Assembly (NCBI GenBank): GCA_025594325.1
Contig: JANHCV010000009.1
Span: 1,364,001 to 1,428,000, forward strand
Reading direction: 5' to 3'
Source: Blastocladiella emersonii ATCC 22665
Taxonomy: Eukaryota; Blastocladiomycota; Blastocladiomycetes; Blastocladiales; Blastocladiaceae
DNA: 64,000 nt
In this document: piece after piece, positions 28,524 to 39,500 of the stretch
How positions within the stretch are numbered: position 1 is the stretch's first letter
Layout: every line of letters begins with the position of its first letter
Translations under genes and position numbers: made by a program
The notes under the pieces: model-generated
What the model was told of the DNA's origin: nothing
Database searches by the model: none
What the model saw: the letters and a program-made list of their open reading frames with translations, nothing else

Positions 28524-29656
28524 CTACTGGTGGGAGGTGGCGCTTGAGGAAAACTTGGTTGGAGCAAGCTTCACGGCGCGCACCCGCTTTGCGATCGAGG
28601 CGACGATGAGAGGCTCGAGAGCCGATACAAGCTCGGTACACTCGAGGTACTCGGCCAGGTCAAAGCAGTTGGTAAGCACGTCAAAGTCTTCGAGCGAGCT
28701 GAGCTGCACGCCCATGCGCGCAAGGGCCGACTTGACCGCGTCGGGCACTGTACTGGACTCGGACGGGACCCAGCGGGAGTATAAATGTGCGACGATGACC
28801 GCGAACGCCGCGAGATCCCAGGTCGGAAGCTTGATGGGCTCGTGGTTGGCGACGGACGCGACCCATTCGCGGCGAAACTTAGCCGAGAAGAAGGGTGACC
28901 GCACCGCGAGAATCGTGTGAGAAGCAAAGATGGCCGACGAGGCGCCGCTCGGCAGGAACGACACGCTGCAGATGTCTGGGTCGTGAATCGAGCCGAGAAG
29001 GGAAAGGTCGACGGCTGGTACCCCAGGACTCGCCGAGTCAGCAGTAGATTCATTCGACGAGCTCTTGACGTCGGACGCACTGGAGCACGTGGTCGCAGCT
29101 TGAGACGCCGTGTTCGTAGTTGACAGCGACGAGGCAGGCTTCCAAGCACGACTTGCCTTGGTGAAGCGAACCTTGACGGTCGAGTAATACTTGAACACCA
29201 TGTCCGGGTCGAACGACGGAACGAGTGCAATGTAGCACCCTGCAGTAGACCCGTTCCGAACGGCGAACGATGCTACACAGAACGACTTCTGCTCGACCTC
29301 GAGAACAGCATCGCAGAGCAGATCGCATGGAAGCCGATCCGTGTCAAAGCAAAGGGCCGCAGTCCACCCACCGCGATCCGCACAGGGAGCGAAGGCGAGA
29401 ACAAAGTCGCCCTGGCAAAACGTCGCTGGAATCTTGGTCACGCCGGTGCGAAAGCCCGAACCGCCACGCTCGCGAGTAATGATGTTGGTCTCATTCTCGG
29501 TAAACAAGAAGCCGACGCTCTTCTCCGTGCCCGAGGCCAGCGGGCCGGAAGTCTCGAAAACAACCTAGATGTCCCTGCGTCAGTTTTTGACGAGGGTCGC
29601 CACGTCCGCTTGGCCGTCGGACGTACGGGAAGTCCGAAAACAGTCGTTCTGTTCAT
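28524..29656 (-). CDS. BTB/POZ-domain protein, copy 1 (intact), 356 aa
   Basis: Two exons, 29656-29627 (MNRTTVFGLP) and 29564-28524, joined in phase 0 by a 62-nt intron (GTACGT donor, CTAG acceptor) to read GLPVVFETSGPL. The N-terminal half (to about 150) has a beta-rich pattern like a MATH-type domain (GFRTGVTKIPATFCQGDFVLAF, DPDMVFKYYSTVKVRF). A Ser-rich linker follows, then a BTB fold at about 195-330: SIHDPDICSVSFLP, IFASHTILAVRSPFFSAKF, KLPTWDLAAFAVIVAHLYS. BTB-MATH proteins are substrate adaptors of Cul3 ubiquitin ligases, or simply dimerise; which applies here is unknown. A second, frameshifted copy lies about 400 bp upstream with the same intron position, so the pair arose by tandem duplication. 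Confidence 0.8.
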
Positions 29657-30053
29657 GGTGCTTCGTTAGGCTCAAACAATGTTGCATCGACAGTGAGGAG
29701 AGAGGGAGCCGTGGTAGCGTCAACGGGACGCTCTGATCGCCTGCGAATCTGGACACGGAGTGGACGCTACGCCGACGAGTGATGCGAGTGACGCATGTAA
29801 CCTGTATTACTGTTCGGCCATCGGCATTCTCGGCAACCTGGACGCATCCACACGGTGGTGATCAGTGGAGGTGATGCCTCACGATGCTCACACGGGTCGA
29901 CAAGGCTCGCTTGAGATGAGTCTCACGTGCGTGGCGCAGCGCATCTCGAACTGCAAGTGAGGGAGTAAACGAACAGGGGGAACGCATCGTCTTCACGAAG
30001 GGGATATGTACAGGATTTCAAACGAGCTCCGCTGCGGATACTTCACACGTCTC
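29657..30053. other. Spacer between BTB copies
   Basis: 397 bp: promoter of copy 1 and 3' flank of copy 2. It contains GTGGCGCAGCGC at 29931-29942. No gene. Confidence 0.5.
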
Positions 30054-31180
30054 CTACTGGGACGCGACGCTCGGGGAAAACTTGGTGGGCGCGACCTTCA
30101 TGGCGCGAACCCGCTTCCCAATCGCAGCAACCATCATCGGCTCAAGCGCCGAGGCGAGCTCGATGCACTCGAGAAACTCGGCCAGGTCAAAGCAGTTGCT
30201 GAGCACGTCAAAGTCGTCGAACGAGCCGAGGTGGACGCCCATCCGCGCAAGGGCAGACTTGACCGCGTCGGGCACTGTACTGGACTCGGACGGGACCCAG
30301 CGGGAGTATAAATGTGCGACGATGACCGCGAACGCCGCGAGATCCCAGGTCGGAAGCTTGATGGGCTCGTGGTTGGCGACGGACGCGACCCATTCGCCGC
30401 GGAACTTGGCCGCGAAGAAGCGGGATCGCACCTCGAGAATCGTGTGAGAAGCAAAGATGGCCGACACGGCACCGTTGGGCAGGAAAGACACGCTGCAGAG
30501 GGCGGGGTCATCAATGGAGGCCAAAAAGAGAGGTCGATGGAGCCGTCGGTGCGAGAGCATGTGATCGAGCTAGGCGCTATGAGAGGAGAAGCAGCTTGAA
30601 CGGGAGCAAAAGACTGCGATTCGGACTCCAGTTCGGCACTGCACGATGAGAGGGCGATGGTCAACTTCGAGAAGCGAATCTTGAGCTTGGAGTAGTGCTT
30701 GAACACAATGTCGGGATCGAAGGAAGGCACATCTGCACGATGAACGCCGAGCTCGACGTTCTCGGCAAAGGTGAACAGCGACGTGGAAAACATGCTCTGG
30801 GCGCCCTCGAGGCTGATGTCGCAGCTCGTACTGCCCGCCATGACGCACCCCTCGAGGCAAAGTGCAACGGACCACGCCTCGGAGCCAGTCGTCTTGGGGA
30901 CAAAGGCCACAATAAAGTTGCCCTGGCCGACGACTCTCGGAAGCTTCGTCTCCACAATGCGGAAGCCCGCGCCGCCTCGAGCGAAGGTGTTGCTATGGTA
31001 CCGATCCTCGTTGTAGATCAGCACCGTGCTCGATGCAGTCGACGAACCCGGGTCCGGGACACCAAAGACAACCTACTCCGCGTGTCGCGCTCGCTCAGCA
31101 CGGCTGCCGCGTAGAGCACGGCTGTGTGCTGCGCAGCGTACGGGAAGGGCGGCCACGTCGATTTTCTTCATTGGATTCAT
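30054..31180 (-). pseudogene. BTB/POZ-domain gene, copy 2, with one frameshift
   Basis: Exon 1 at 31180-31142 (MNPMKKIDVAALP) and exon 2 from 31072 down to 30054 have the same intron position and phase as copy 1 (ALP|VVFG versus GLP|VVFE). The MATH-like half reads intact (GFRIVETKLPRVVGQGNFIVAF) to DGSIDLSF. The reading frame is then lost in a run of five T on the coding strand (30523-30527): copy 1 has the equivalent of DLSLLGSIHDPD, while here DLS.LASIDDPA needs one more base. After the break the BTB part is open to the stop at 30054 and nearly identical to copy 1 (HEPIKLPTWDLAAFAVIVAHLYS). This is a single-base deletion, or possibly a sequencing error in a homopolymer. If the deletion is real, the product would lack the BTB domain. 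Confidence 0.75.
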
Positions 31181-32186
31181 GCTTGCGTCAAGTCGTCGAT
31201 GAGGTGCGACTTCAGCGCGAAAGAGCGTGGGAAGTGTACGACAAGCGAGTTCGACACCACTTAGACGCTGTCACGCCGGAGCGACAGTTCCCATGCGAGC
31301 GGACAACACGTGAAACGACCGAGTCAGCGATCCCCGCGTGTGTGGCGCAACGCGTCGGGTCTGCATTGAAAGAGACGCCGGAGCAGAGAAAGCATATATG
31401 ACATCTATAGAACATAGATACGGACGGACGCATGAGGAGGTTCCTGCGCTACACCTGCTGCGATACCGAACATCAAAGCGGTGCTTGACTTGGGCAGCTA
31501 AAAGGGTGCGGGTGGTTTGATTGATGTAACACGACTACGGTCACGCTGGCGGTTCTCCGCACGCGGTGGTCATCTGCACGTGTGGAGTCGCGAGGCAGGC
31601 GACACGGTCATAATGTCGTCCAACCACCGTGTGCGGGTTATCGGATGCAATCCCTCGAGCAACGTTAACAGCCGCACGACCCGCTGATATGCAATATAGC
31701 GTCACATGCGCTGGCCACTGCTCACGCGTCGTGGCGCGTCGTCCATTGCATTCAGGGCCGTGTGAGTCCCATGACCGCGCCTCGCCTCGCCGGCTCCGTG
31801 ATCCAGCCTCGCTGCTTGCCCGCGTGTGCGCCTCGAGGGCGTCGTTCGGCGTCGCTGATTCGCCCGCTTGCGAAGTGCGGTGGCGGAGATGTGGCTTGGG
31901 CGGCGCGCCCGCAATCTCCGCATCACGGCTAAGCCACCTCACGCGCGCTGCGCCACGCATTCTGGAAGCCCGCCCCGACCACATGAGCTCGCCCCGCGGA
32001 ATGAGCACTCGATTGCCTCGCTCGGCCCTCGTTCACGACCGACCGCTATAAAGACTGACGGGCTCCCCGCTCTCCCTTCGACCTGTTCACCATCAACCTC
32101 GGGGCTGGCTCCCAACTACTACTACTTCACAAACCAGCACCCCTCCCTCACTACCTACTCCCAAGAACGCATCAACAACCACCACC
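31181..32186 (+). promoter_or_regulatory. 1-kb divergent promoter, BTB copy 2 / amino-acid permease
   Basis: No gene is supported in this 1-kb stretch. It holds GTGGCGCAACGC at 31342-31353 on the plus strand, the same word inverted at 31945-31956, and TATAAAG at 32047-32053, 134-140 nt upstream of the permease ATG. A long CT/CA-rich leader (ACCAACCACCACC-like) precedes that ATG. Confidence 0.5.
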
Positions 32187-33734
32187 ATGTCATTCGCCAA
32201 GTCCCTGCTGCAGGGCCCGTCCTACGAGGACATTGTCGCCAAGGCCAAGACGAGCGCCATGAAGCGCACGCTGACGGGGCTCGACGTGACGCTCATCGGC
32301 GTCGGCGAGATCATCGGCGCCGGCATCTTCGTGATTACGGGCACGGCGGCGGCGCGGTTCGCGGGTCCGGCCATTGTGCTGTCGTTCATCATCTCGGGCG
32401 TGGCCTGCGCGTTCGCGGGCCTGTGCTACTCGGAGATGGCGGCCGCGATCCCGGCCTCGGGCTCGGCCTACTCGTTCGCGACGGTCGCCCTCGGCGAGGC
32501 GCTGGGCTTCACGGTCGGGTGGGACCTCATGCTCGAGTACCTCGTCGGCGCGGCCACGGTCGCCGTCGGGTGGTCGGCGTACCTCGTCAAGTTCCTCAAG
32601 GCGGCGTTCGGCGTCAAGCTGAGCACGGCGTACACGTCGGCGCCCATCGAGTTCTCCGAGGAGCGCGGCTTCTACATGGACGAGACGACGGGCATCATCA
32701 ACCTCCCCGCGGTCCTCGTCGTCATGTTCTGCACGGCGGCGCTGTGCTTTGGCGTCAAGCAGTCGGCGATTGTCAACCACCTGCTGGTCGCGACCAAGCT
32801 CGCGGTCATCATGCTCTTCATCTTCAGCAGCTTCGCGTACATCAAGGTCGAGAACTGGTCGCCGTTCATCCCGGGCCCCGACGCGGCGACGGGCCGCGAG
32901 TACGGCGTGTCGGGCATCCTGCGCGCGTCGACGCTCGTCTTCTTCGCGTACATTGGGTTCGACGCCGTGTCGACGACGGCGCAGGAGGTGAAGCGGCCGT
33001 CGCGCGACCTGCCCATCGGCATCCTCGGGTCGCTCAGCCTGTGCACGGTCATCTACATTGTCGTGTCGCTGTGCCTGACGGGCATCACCAACTACAAGAA
33101 CCTCGACTCGGCGGCGCCGCTGGCGGACGCGGTGACGGCGCTCGGCATGAACTGGCTGTCGATCCTCGTCTCGGTCGGCGGTCTCGCGGGGCTCACCTCA
33201 GTCATTCTCGTGTCCCTGCTGTCGCAGCCGCGCATCTTCTACTCGCTGGCGGTCGACGGCTTGCTGCCGCCCATGTTCGGCAAGATCCACCCCAAGTTCG
33301 GCACGCCCTTTGTCCAGACGCTCTTCTCGGGCGTGTTCTGCGCCGTCGCGGCCGCCTTCCTCCCGCTCGGCGTGCTCGGAGAGCTGACCAGCAGCGGCAC
33401 ACTGTTCTGTTTCGCCGCTGTTTGTATCTCGACGGCGGTCCTGCGGTTCAAGCGTCCCGACATTGAGCGGCCGTTCCGCATGCCGGGTGGCCCGCTCCTC
33501 ATCCCGGTCCTCGGCGCCGCCTCGTCGTTCGCGCTCATCATCTCCACGGGCTGGTCTTCGGTTCTCCGTCTCGGCATCTGGATGCTTGTCGGCCTGTGCG
33601 TCTACTTTGCCTACGGGTACCGCCACTCGGTGATGCGCACGGGCAAGGCCGTTGAGGGCCTGGCCTCGGCTGACAAGTTTGGCGGCGGCCACGACGCGAC
33701 GTACGAGAAGGTCGAGGAGAAGGCCGAGGCGTGA
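32187..33734 (+). CDS. APC-superfamily amino-acid permease (CAT/YfnA-like), 515 aa
   Basis: A single-exon gene with start context CACCACCATG. About 12 hydrophobic segments fill the protein, beginning with the family signature GVGEIIGAGIFVITGTAAA in TM1 (unwound substrate-binding helix G-x-I-I-G-A-G-I-F), then FAGLCYSEMAAAIPASGSAY, FVGWD-like GFTVGWDLMLEYLVG, and FFAYIGFDAVSTTAQEVKRP in TM6, all typical of the cationic amino-acid transporter branch and of bacterial YfnA permeases. The short soluble tail is acidic (YEKVEEKAEA). Fungal permeases of the YAT family look different at these positions, so this gene belongs to the CAT/bacterial-like branch. It should import amino acids at the plasma or vacuolar membrane; the substrate cannot be read from sequence. 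Confidence 0.9.
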   Translation: MSFAKSLLQGPSYEDIVAKAKTSAMKRTLTGLDVTLIGVGEIIGAGIFVITGTAAARFAGPAIVLSFIISGVACAFAGLCYSEMAAAIPASGSAYSFATVALGEALGFTVGWDLMLEYLVGAATVAVGWSAYLVKFLKAAFGVKLSTAYTSAPIEFSEERGFYMDETTGIINLPAVLVVMFCTAALCFGVKQSAIVNHLLVATKLAVIMLFIFSSFAYIKVENWSPFIPGPDAATGREYGVSGILRASTLVFFAYIGFDAVSTTAQEVKRPSRDLPIGILGSLSLCTVIYIVVSLCLTGITNYKNLDSAAPLADAVTALGMNWLSILVSVGGLAGLTSVILVSLLSQPRIFYSLAVDGLLPPMFGKIHPKFGTPFVQTLFSGVFCAVAAAFLPLGVLGELTSSGTLFCFAAVCISTAVLRFKRPDIERPFRMPGGPLLIPVLGAASSFALIISTGWSSVLRLGIWMLVGLCVYFAYGYRHSVMRTGKAVEGLASADKFGGGHDATYEKVEEKAEA

Positions 33735-34007
33735 TCATGTCGTCTCTAAATATTGTACATACGAACCGTTGATAAATCTGATTTTCTGTTTCAGCCTGTC
33801 TCCCGGACACGTGAGTGGCGCAACGCGCCTTCCTTGCGCGTCTCTCGATCAAGTCCCGGACTGACAGGCTTGTGCGCTTGCGGTGTCAAACTGTCCCTTG
33901 TTTGGCCTGATTTTGTCGCTCCCCTGTTTTTTCTTTCCTCAAATTGATACAAATACGAGCGAAGCGGCCACCGCTCTCCCTCAAAATCAACCACCAAATC
34001 AAGTCAC

Positions 34008-34841
34008 ATGGACACATACCACAAAGCTTGCCACGACGGTGATCTCGAGCGACTCAAGGCGCTCATCGCCGAAGAACCGTACCGAGATGTGTGCAGCGGC
34101 GACGGGGACTCGCTGCTCCACACGGCTGTCCGCGCCGGGCACCTGCACGTCGTACTCTACCTCGTCAAGCTCGGCAGCAACCTCGATGCGCGCACATACA
34201 AGTGGGGTCAGACGCCGCTCCATCTCGCTGTCGAGCATGACCACGACAATCTCGTCAAGTACCTCGCCGCCGCTGGCGCGGACCCCGAGGCCATGACGGA
34301 CGGGTACAAGACCGAGCCTCGGTCGACTGCAAGCATGGTCTGCAGCAAGAAAATGGAGCGGGCGCTTGTCGAGGCCAAGTATCTACGCTACAAATGTATT
34401 CTTGGCCAGATGAAGGCCGGGACGTGGGTCTACTCGCATAACTCTGGCTCGGACAACGAAAATGTGGATGATGGCGGTTCCAACTCGTCGTCCGATCCTG
34501 ATAAGCTAGATTGCAGCGGTTCCGACTCTTCCGATTCTGATTACTCTTATCCTAGTGGTTCCGACTCGTCGTCCGAGTCGGATTACTCTGACAGTAGCGA
34601 CGAAAGCGGCGAAGACGCTCACCTATCGCGAGGCGTCGCGCACACGTGCGGAAGCGTATGCAACAGTGCCGCCCTTTGGACTGCCATTCGCAGAATGCAG
34701 GCCGGCGCCTACTACAGTCAAAGGCAACGCCGGTTCATGCTCTACCAGACCGCGACCAAGCTGCTCGGTTACCACACAACTCAACCATTGCCCGCGTGCC
34801 TCGTGTCAAAGGTGAGGGGCCTGTTCCCTGATGGGCACTAA
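34008..34841 (+). CDS. Ankyrin-repeat protein with Ser/Asp-rich tail, 277 aa
   Basis: A single exon from ATG 34008 to TAA 34841. Three ankyrin-like units fill residues 1-95: YHKACHDGDLERLKALIAEE, DSLLHTAVRAGHLHVVLYLV and QTPLHLAVEHDHDNLVKYLAAAGAD. After a short basic stretch comes a low-complexity tail of Ser and Asp (about 145-205, SGSDSSDSDYSYPSGSDSSS-like), an obvious casein-kinase-2-type composition, and then a folded-looking C-terminus (AALWTAIRRMQAGAYY..). GTGGCGCAACGC occurs at 33815-33826, 182 nt upstream. The function is unknown; ankyrin repeats bind proteins. GC content is lower than in the housekeeping genes, as for the other accessory genes of this segment. Confidence 0.75.
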   Translation: MDTYHKACHDGDLERLKALIAEEPYRDVCSGDGDSLLHTAVRAGHLHVVLYLVKLGSNLDARTYKWGQTPLHLAVEHDHDNLVKYLAAAGADPEAMTDGYKTEPRSTASMVCSKKMERALVEAKYLRYKCILGQMKAGTWVYSHNSGSDNENVDDGGSNSSSDPDKLDCSGSDSSDSDYSYPSGSDSSSESDYSDSSDESGEDAHLSRGVAHTCGSVCNSAALWTAIRRMQAGAYYSQRQRRFMLYQTATKLLGYHTTQPLPACLVSKVRGLFPDGH

Positions 34842-35097
34842 CCGGGCTTCTTGCCGCACGAGCCATACGAATTTGGACCAATATATGTTAACTAGTTACC
34901 TTGATTGTTATCGGGAAATTGATGCTTGACTCCTACAAAGGACGATAGCAGCAGAGTCTTTGGTTTCACATGTGCGAAGCGCGAGCGCCACCATTTCCTA
35001 GCTTGCTGCAGAGCCGCGCGATCCTGTACAGCAAGAAAATCATTTTAGGCACATACTTTTCAATTGTATGAACGCAACCGCGATCAAGGGGTCAGTC

Positions 35098-35453
35098 AGG
35101 GGAGCTCCTTGACGGAGCCGTACTCCATCCACCACTGCACCACGTCTCGCGTGCCAACTTCTTGGGCGGTGGTGATCGCCTTGGCCGTGAAGCGCAGCGG
35201 TTGTCCAAATTTCTGCTACAAGTCGAGGATGCCGACCATCTTGTTCTTGTTGAGGCGCGTAGTCCAAAAAGGCGGCGGCCGAGTACTGGAGCTCGACCAC
35301 GGATTTGAGCCACACTTTGACAACACAAACGTGTCCTCGCGCGCAAGTCAAGTCGGGCGCCTTGGCGCTGTACTTGAGTTCGGCCCCAGACTCGAAGAGC
35401 CACCAGCGGACCACTTCAACTCCTCCGATCTCGCACGCCAGGTCAAGTTCGAG

Positions 35454-35492
<39 letters not shown>

Positions 35493-35705
35493 TTCAAAGT
35501 CAAGGTAGTCGAGCGCCTCGGGATACTTCTTGCTCCACCACGAGCCGTCCACAATCAGCAGCGGGGCTGATCTCACATGATGTTTCGGCGCGTCTCTCGC
35601 CTCGCGTTTCACGCGTCGATCAATCACGTGAGCCGCGAGACACTTTTTCGTTTCTTTGTGTCGGAGCGCCTGAGGCTCAACTTTTCGAGTGCGGCACGAT
35701 GCCAT
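35098..35705 (-). pseudogene. Decayed ankyrin-like (G-H-V, W-W-L) repeat gene
   Basis: A minus-strand reading with an acidic run (EDEDEDED, from a GTCCTC hexamer repeat at about 35450-35490) leads into repeats of the degenerate ankyrin type common in some fungi: LDLACEIGGVEVVRWWLFES, ELKYSAKAPDLTCARGHVCVV and ELQYSAAAFLDYA. The frame then shifts near 35255, continues as NKNKMVGILDL, meets TAG at 35218-35216, and resumes as QKFGQPLRFTAKAITTAQEV and VVQWWMEYGSVKELP before the stop at about 35098. A frameshift plus a nonsense codon inside otherwise well-formed repeats identify a pseudogene. It lies beside the intact ankyrin gene but belongs to a different repeat subtype. Confidence 0.65.
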
Positions 35706-36581
35706 GCCTTGAACAGAGATATACAGAAGTTGACGTCTATGTAGTGATATCGGAAGAGGGGGGAAACCAACTCGCGTTCAGCCAGGAAGTCGAGTTGGTC
35801 ACGGACGAGCTAGCGGTCGGCCACGGGTGAGGGAGAGAGCGATGACAAAGGGGGATGGACACGAGTGACGATCTGGATGTCGTGAGGATGAGGTGCGTGC
35901 ACGGCGACCAGCGCGGCGGAACGGGAGCACGGGTTGAAGCTCGAGCATGTCGACCGACGACCAAAAGTCGCTGCACCGTGTTTCTCGGCAGGTTGTTGCG
36001 GCGGTCGCGCGGAGAGTCGTGGTGGAACGCGGCGCCGATACGAGGAGCGGGCTGCTCGCGTGCATGCTTTGCGCCGCGCTGGTCGAGGTTGCGGCCATGG
36101 TTGCAGTGGTCGGTGATGTGCGACGGCAGGAGCGCGATGCGTTGGAGACGACTTCGAGGGGACACCCAAGCTGTAGAAGCAGCTGAGGCGGGAGCGCCGA
36201 GATGCACTTGTCGTTGACAAAGGTCGTGTGCGCAAGTCGGGCGGAATGTTGAGGAGGACAGTAGCGAACAGCATTCTATGCGCACGCGAGAAAGTCATGA
36301 TGTCGTTGTTGGTTCACGTCGCGCCGCACGACAGTTGATGCGCGTGTCGCGGACGATGAGCGTCGACAGGGAAAGCTCGCGGTCTACAAGCGAGTTTTTA
36401 AGGTTAGTCTCAAGCGCGAGGTTCTGAACGGACGTAGGAATACATACGAGGAGAGAGCATGAACAGCGTTGGTAAACGACAAAAGTAGGATCGCGACAAG
36501 TAGAGCGCCAGAGGTGGTTGGGAGCGTGAACGCTGACAGCGCGCGATGGCAAACACGACCTGAGAGATGACCCAGCGTCGC
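35706..36581. other. Spacer without a supported gene
   Basis: About 880 bp. Minus-strand frames at 35737-36298 (one begins MTFSRAHRMLFATVLLNI) may be the 5' part of the decayed ankyrin-like gene, but the frames break and no domain is visible. The rest is the 3' flank of the large gene that starts at 36582. Confidence 0.4.
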
Positions 36582-39500
36582 TCAATCAAAGATCTGGAGC
36601 TCCTCCTCCTCGTTGTCCTCGTCGACGACCTTGGTCTTCTTGCGCGAGTACGGGCGGAGCCAGTCGGGGAGATCGTCGTTGGTGTTCGAGGGCTCAAGGC
36701 GAGGGATCGGAATGCCGAGCAAGAAGGAGAGGCCAGTTCCGTAGACGGGTTGACGACGAGAAGTAGCAGTCGTTGCCGCTGAAGACGCGTCGGACGCGGT
36801 ACTTGGAGCTGCAGCGCGAGTTGGGAAAGAAGCAGTCGACGACGACGAGGTTGAGCGAAAAGCGTTGCCGAGAAGGTCCGAGAGGTCGTCGTCGCGGCCG
36901 CTGTTACTGCCGTCGGACGTGGCCCGCTTGGGCTCAGGCACGGCGTCGAGAACACTGCGCGTCGCGCGGTCGAGTTGCTGCTCGAGTTGGTCCACCTTGC
37001 TGTTGTGGACAATATTGCCGATCCAGTCCGCGAGGCGATGTGCACTGCTGTCTTGGGGTGCCGGCGCAGTGCCACGGCTGCCGCGCGCGCGAGCGGTTGC
37101 ACGAGCGGAGTCGAGAGAAGCCAAGCGAGCCCGGACGTTGCGTGAGAGCTGGCTCGACGGCGAGGCCGAATCGTGCGTGCTGCCAGTAGCGGACGTGCTG
37201 TTGAGGGCCTGCGTGAAGTGCGAGCCCGACGTGTCCATGGCCGACGAGTCGCCCGAGTCGAGATTCGACGGTGACGCGGTGCGCGAGTCGGACTTCGTAA
37301 ACTTGGTACCATGCGCGTCGGTCGACGAAGAGGAAGCGCCAGAGTTGACGCACCCCGCCGAGCGCGGCGCAGTACCAGTCGCCGCAAAGGTGTTGGTCGC
37401 AATGGACACGGCGCCAGCGGTTGGGGAGGTACGAGTGAAGGATGGTGCCGAGCTCGCGGTCGAGACGCCGTCACAAGTCGCCGAGGTGCCGCTGAGCGAC
37501 ATGGATCCCGAGCAGCCGAGGACCGTGGCGGAACGAGTGTTCGAGGATGGCGAGGCCTCGGACCCTGAAATCGAGGCGTGGAGCTCCATGGAACTGGAAG
37601 CGTGCGCGTCGAGTTGCTGCTGGTCACCCAGAGTAACCGAGCCGAGAGCTGTCGCCAATGATGGAGCACGAGGTAGTGGAAGCGGGATGATCGAGTCGGT
37701 CAGCGTGCGCGGGTTGATGCGGGCGCGCTTCGAGACAATGAAGAAGCCGAGCGCAATCGAGTTGGTCGGGTCCATGTCGTCAAACGCGCGCTTACGCGGC
37801 CGTACCACGCCGTACTCGGACGGCAATGAAGACGAGGAGGCCGTGAACGCTGCTCCAGGTGCGAGAGTTGGTACGGGAAGAAGCGCCGCCGCGGCAACGG
37901 GCGCGAGCACGGGTTCCATGGCCAAGCCACCCGTCTTTCTCGATGCCGAAGTGTCGGCCGAGACCATGGTCACGTCGGTTGCAGGGGTCGCAGAACGTGA
38001 CGGATGGTCGGGCACGGGGGCCGAAGTGACCAAAGCGGCGGGTTGTTCCGCGTCGAGGGCGGCAGCGTCGCGGATGCTGAGCTGCTCGAGCACGTCAGCG
38101 AGCGGGCCTGGCGGACGCGCGGCTGGGCGCGGATCGACCCGCATGCGCTTGCCGCGGCCGGATGCAGTCCCGTAGCCCGTCGCGTACGTCGGCTTGGTCT
38201 CCGAGTAGTACCGCTTGCCAGCCCGCGCCAGCATGCCGGCGGCCGTCAGTGGTGGACCTGTGATGGGCGCGACCGGCTCAGCGAGAGCAGCGCGGTCACT
38301 CGATGGCTCAGGAACGGGTGCGGGATGGACGTGTACATCTGCGGAAACGATAGCTGCGTCTGCGACGGGCGAAGCGGTCGGTTCCACGCGCGGGACGCTG
38401 TCCGAGAACGAGTTGGGCGTGGACTGCGCGCGATCGAGCGGATCGGGAACGAGTGCAGCCGTTGCTGTGACCGCGGTGGTAAGCCGGTCCGTGACGGCCG
38501 CGTCGGTGCGCAGTGAGTCTCGATGAGCGGCGCCACGGCAAAAGCACTCGCGGACGCCCGAGATGGCGGCGCGGGCGCCTCCTGGACCACGACCGAGGAC
38601 GCGGGCGCGAGCGGCGCACGAGCGGCGCAGTCCTGCGTCGACACGTCGGCAATCACCGCGGCGACGGAGGTGGGAGCGACGAGCGAGGCCGTGGAGCCGC
38701 CGAGCTGCACCTGCACGTCGCGCACCTGCAGCTGGTCAAGTCGCGAGGTCACGCACGCGGGCGGCTGCGCCGGAGAAGCGGCAGCAGCGTGGCGCTCAAT
38801 CGACTCGGAGGCGACCGCGTCATAACCAGCCGTCGCCGCGACACCCGCCCGAGTCGGCAGAGGCGACGTAGCGATGGGCGCTGGGACGACCGGGACAGGG
38901 CTAGCGAGTGCACCGCCGTCGAGCGTCCAGGCGGGAGGAGCTACGGGCGAGGCAGCGCGTGTGACAGGGTCGCGGGCCTCGACGAGCGTGGAGCTGGCCG
39001 TAGACGGACCCGAAGCAGCAGGACACACAGGTTCGGCGTCGACGACGACCAGCGACTGGTGCTGCGAAGTTGCGGCGGCGGCGCGAGCCGAGGTGCGCGA
39101 GGTCGGGTAGACGGCCGTCACCGCGGACGGGCTGCCCGTGTGCTCTTTGGAGAGGTGACGACGACGGGGAGCCGTACGGGGCGCGCGGTAGAGCTGCAGC
39201 AGCATGGTCGACGCGCCGTCCATCGACAGCTGGCGGTACAGATGGTGGCGGCTGGCCTTGGCGATGGCCGTAGTCTTGCGCAGCGGGCCCGACTTGACCA
39301 TGAAGGTCACGTCGGACGCGGGCACGCGAGTAGTGGAAGACGTCTCAGAGGCAGGACGAGGAACTACCAGTCGAATTGAGAGCAGTCAGACTATGCGAGT
39401 CACGACTCTTCCTAGCGTAAACTCGATCGTACCAGGTGCAGGAATCCACGTCGGCGACATGCACGAGACACTGGGCTGCGACTCGACCGTGACGAGCGGA

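Noticed and set aside
33811-33870. tRNA-like boxes: TGGCGCAACGC resembling an A box and GATCAAGTCCC resembling a B box
   Set aside because: No acceptor-stem pairing and no anticodon arm; the A-box-like word occurs at many other sites without a B box.
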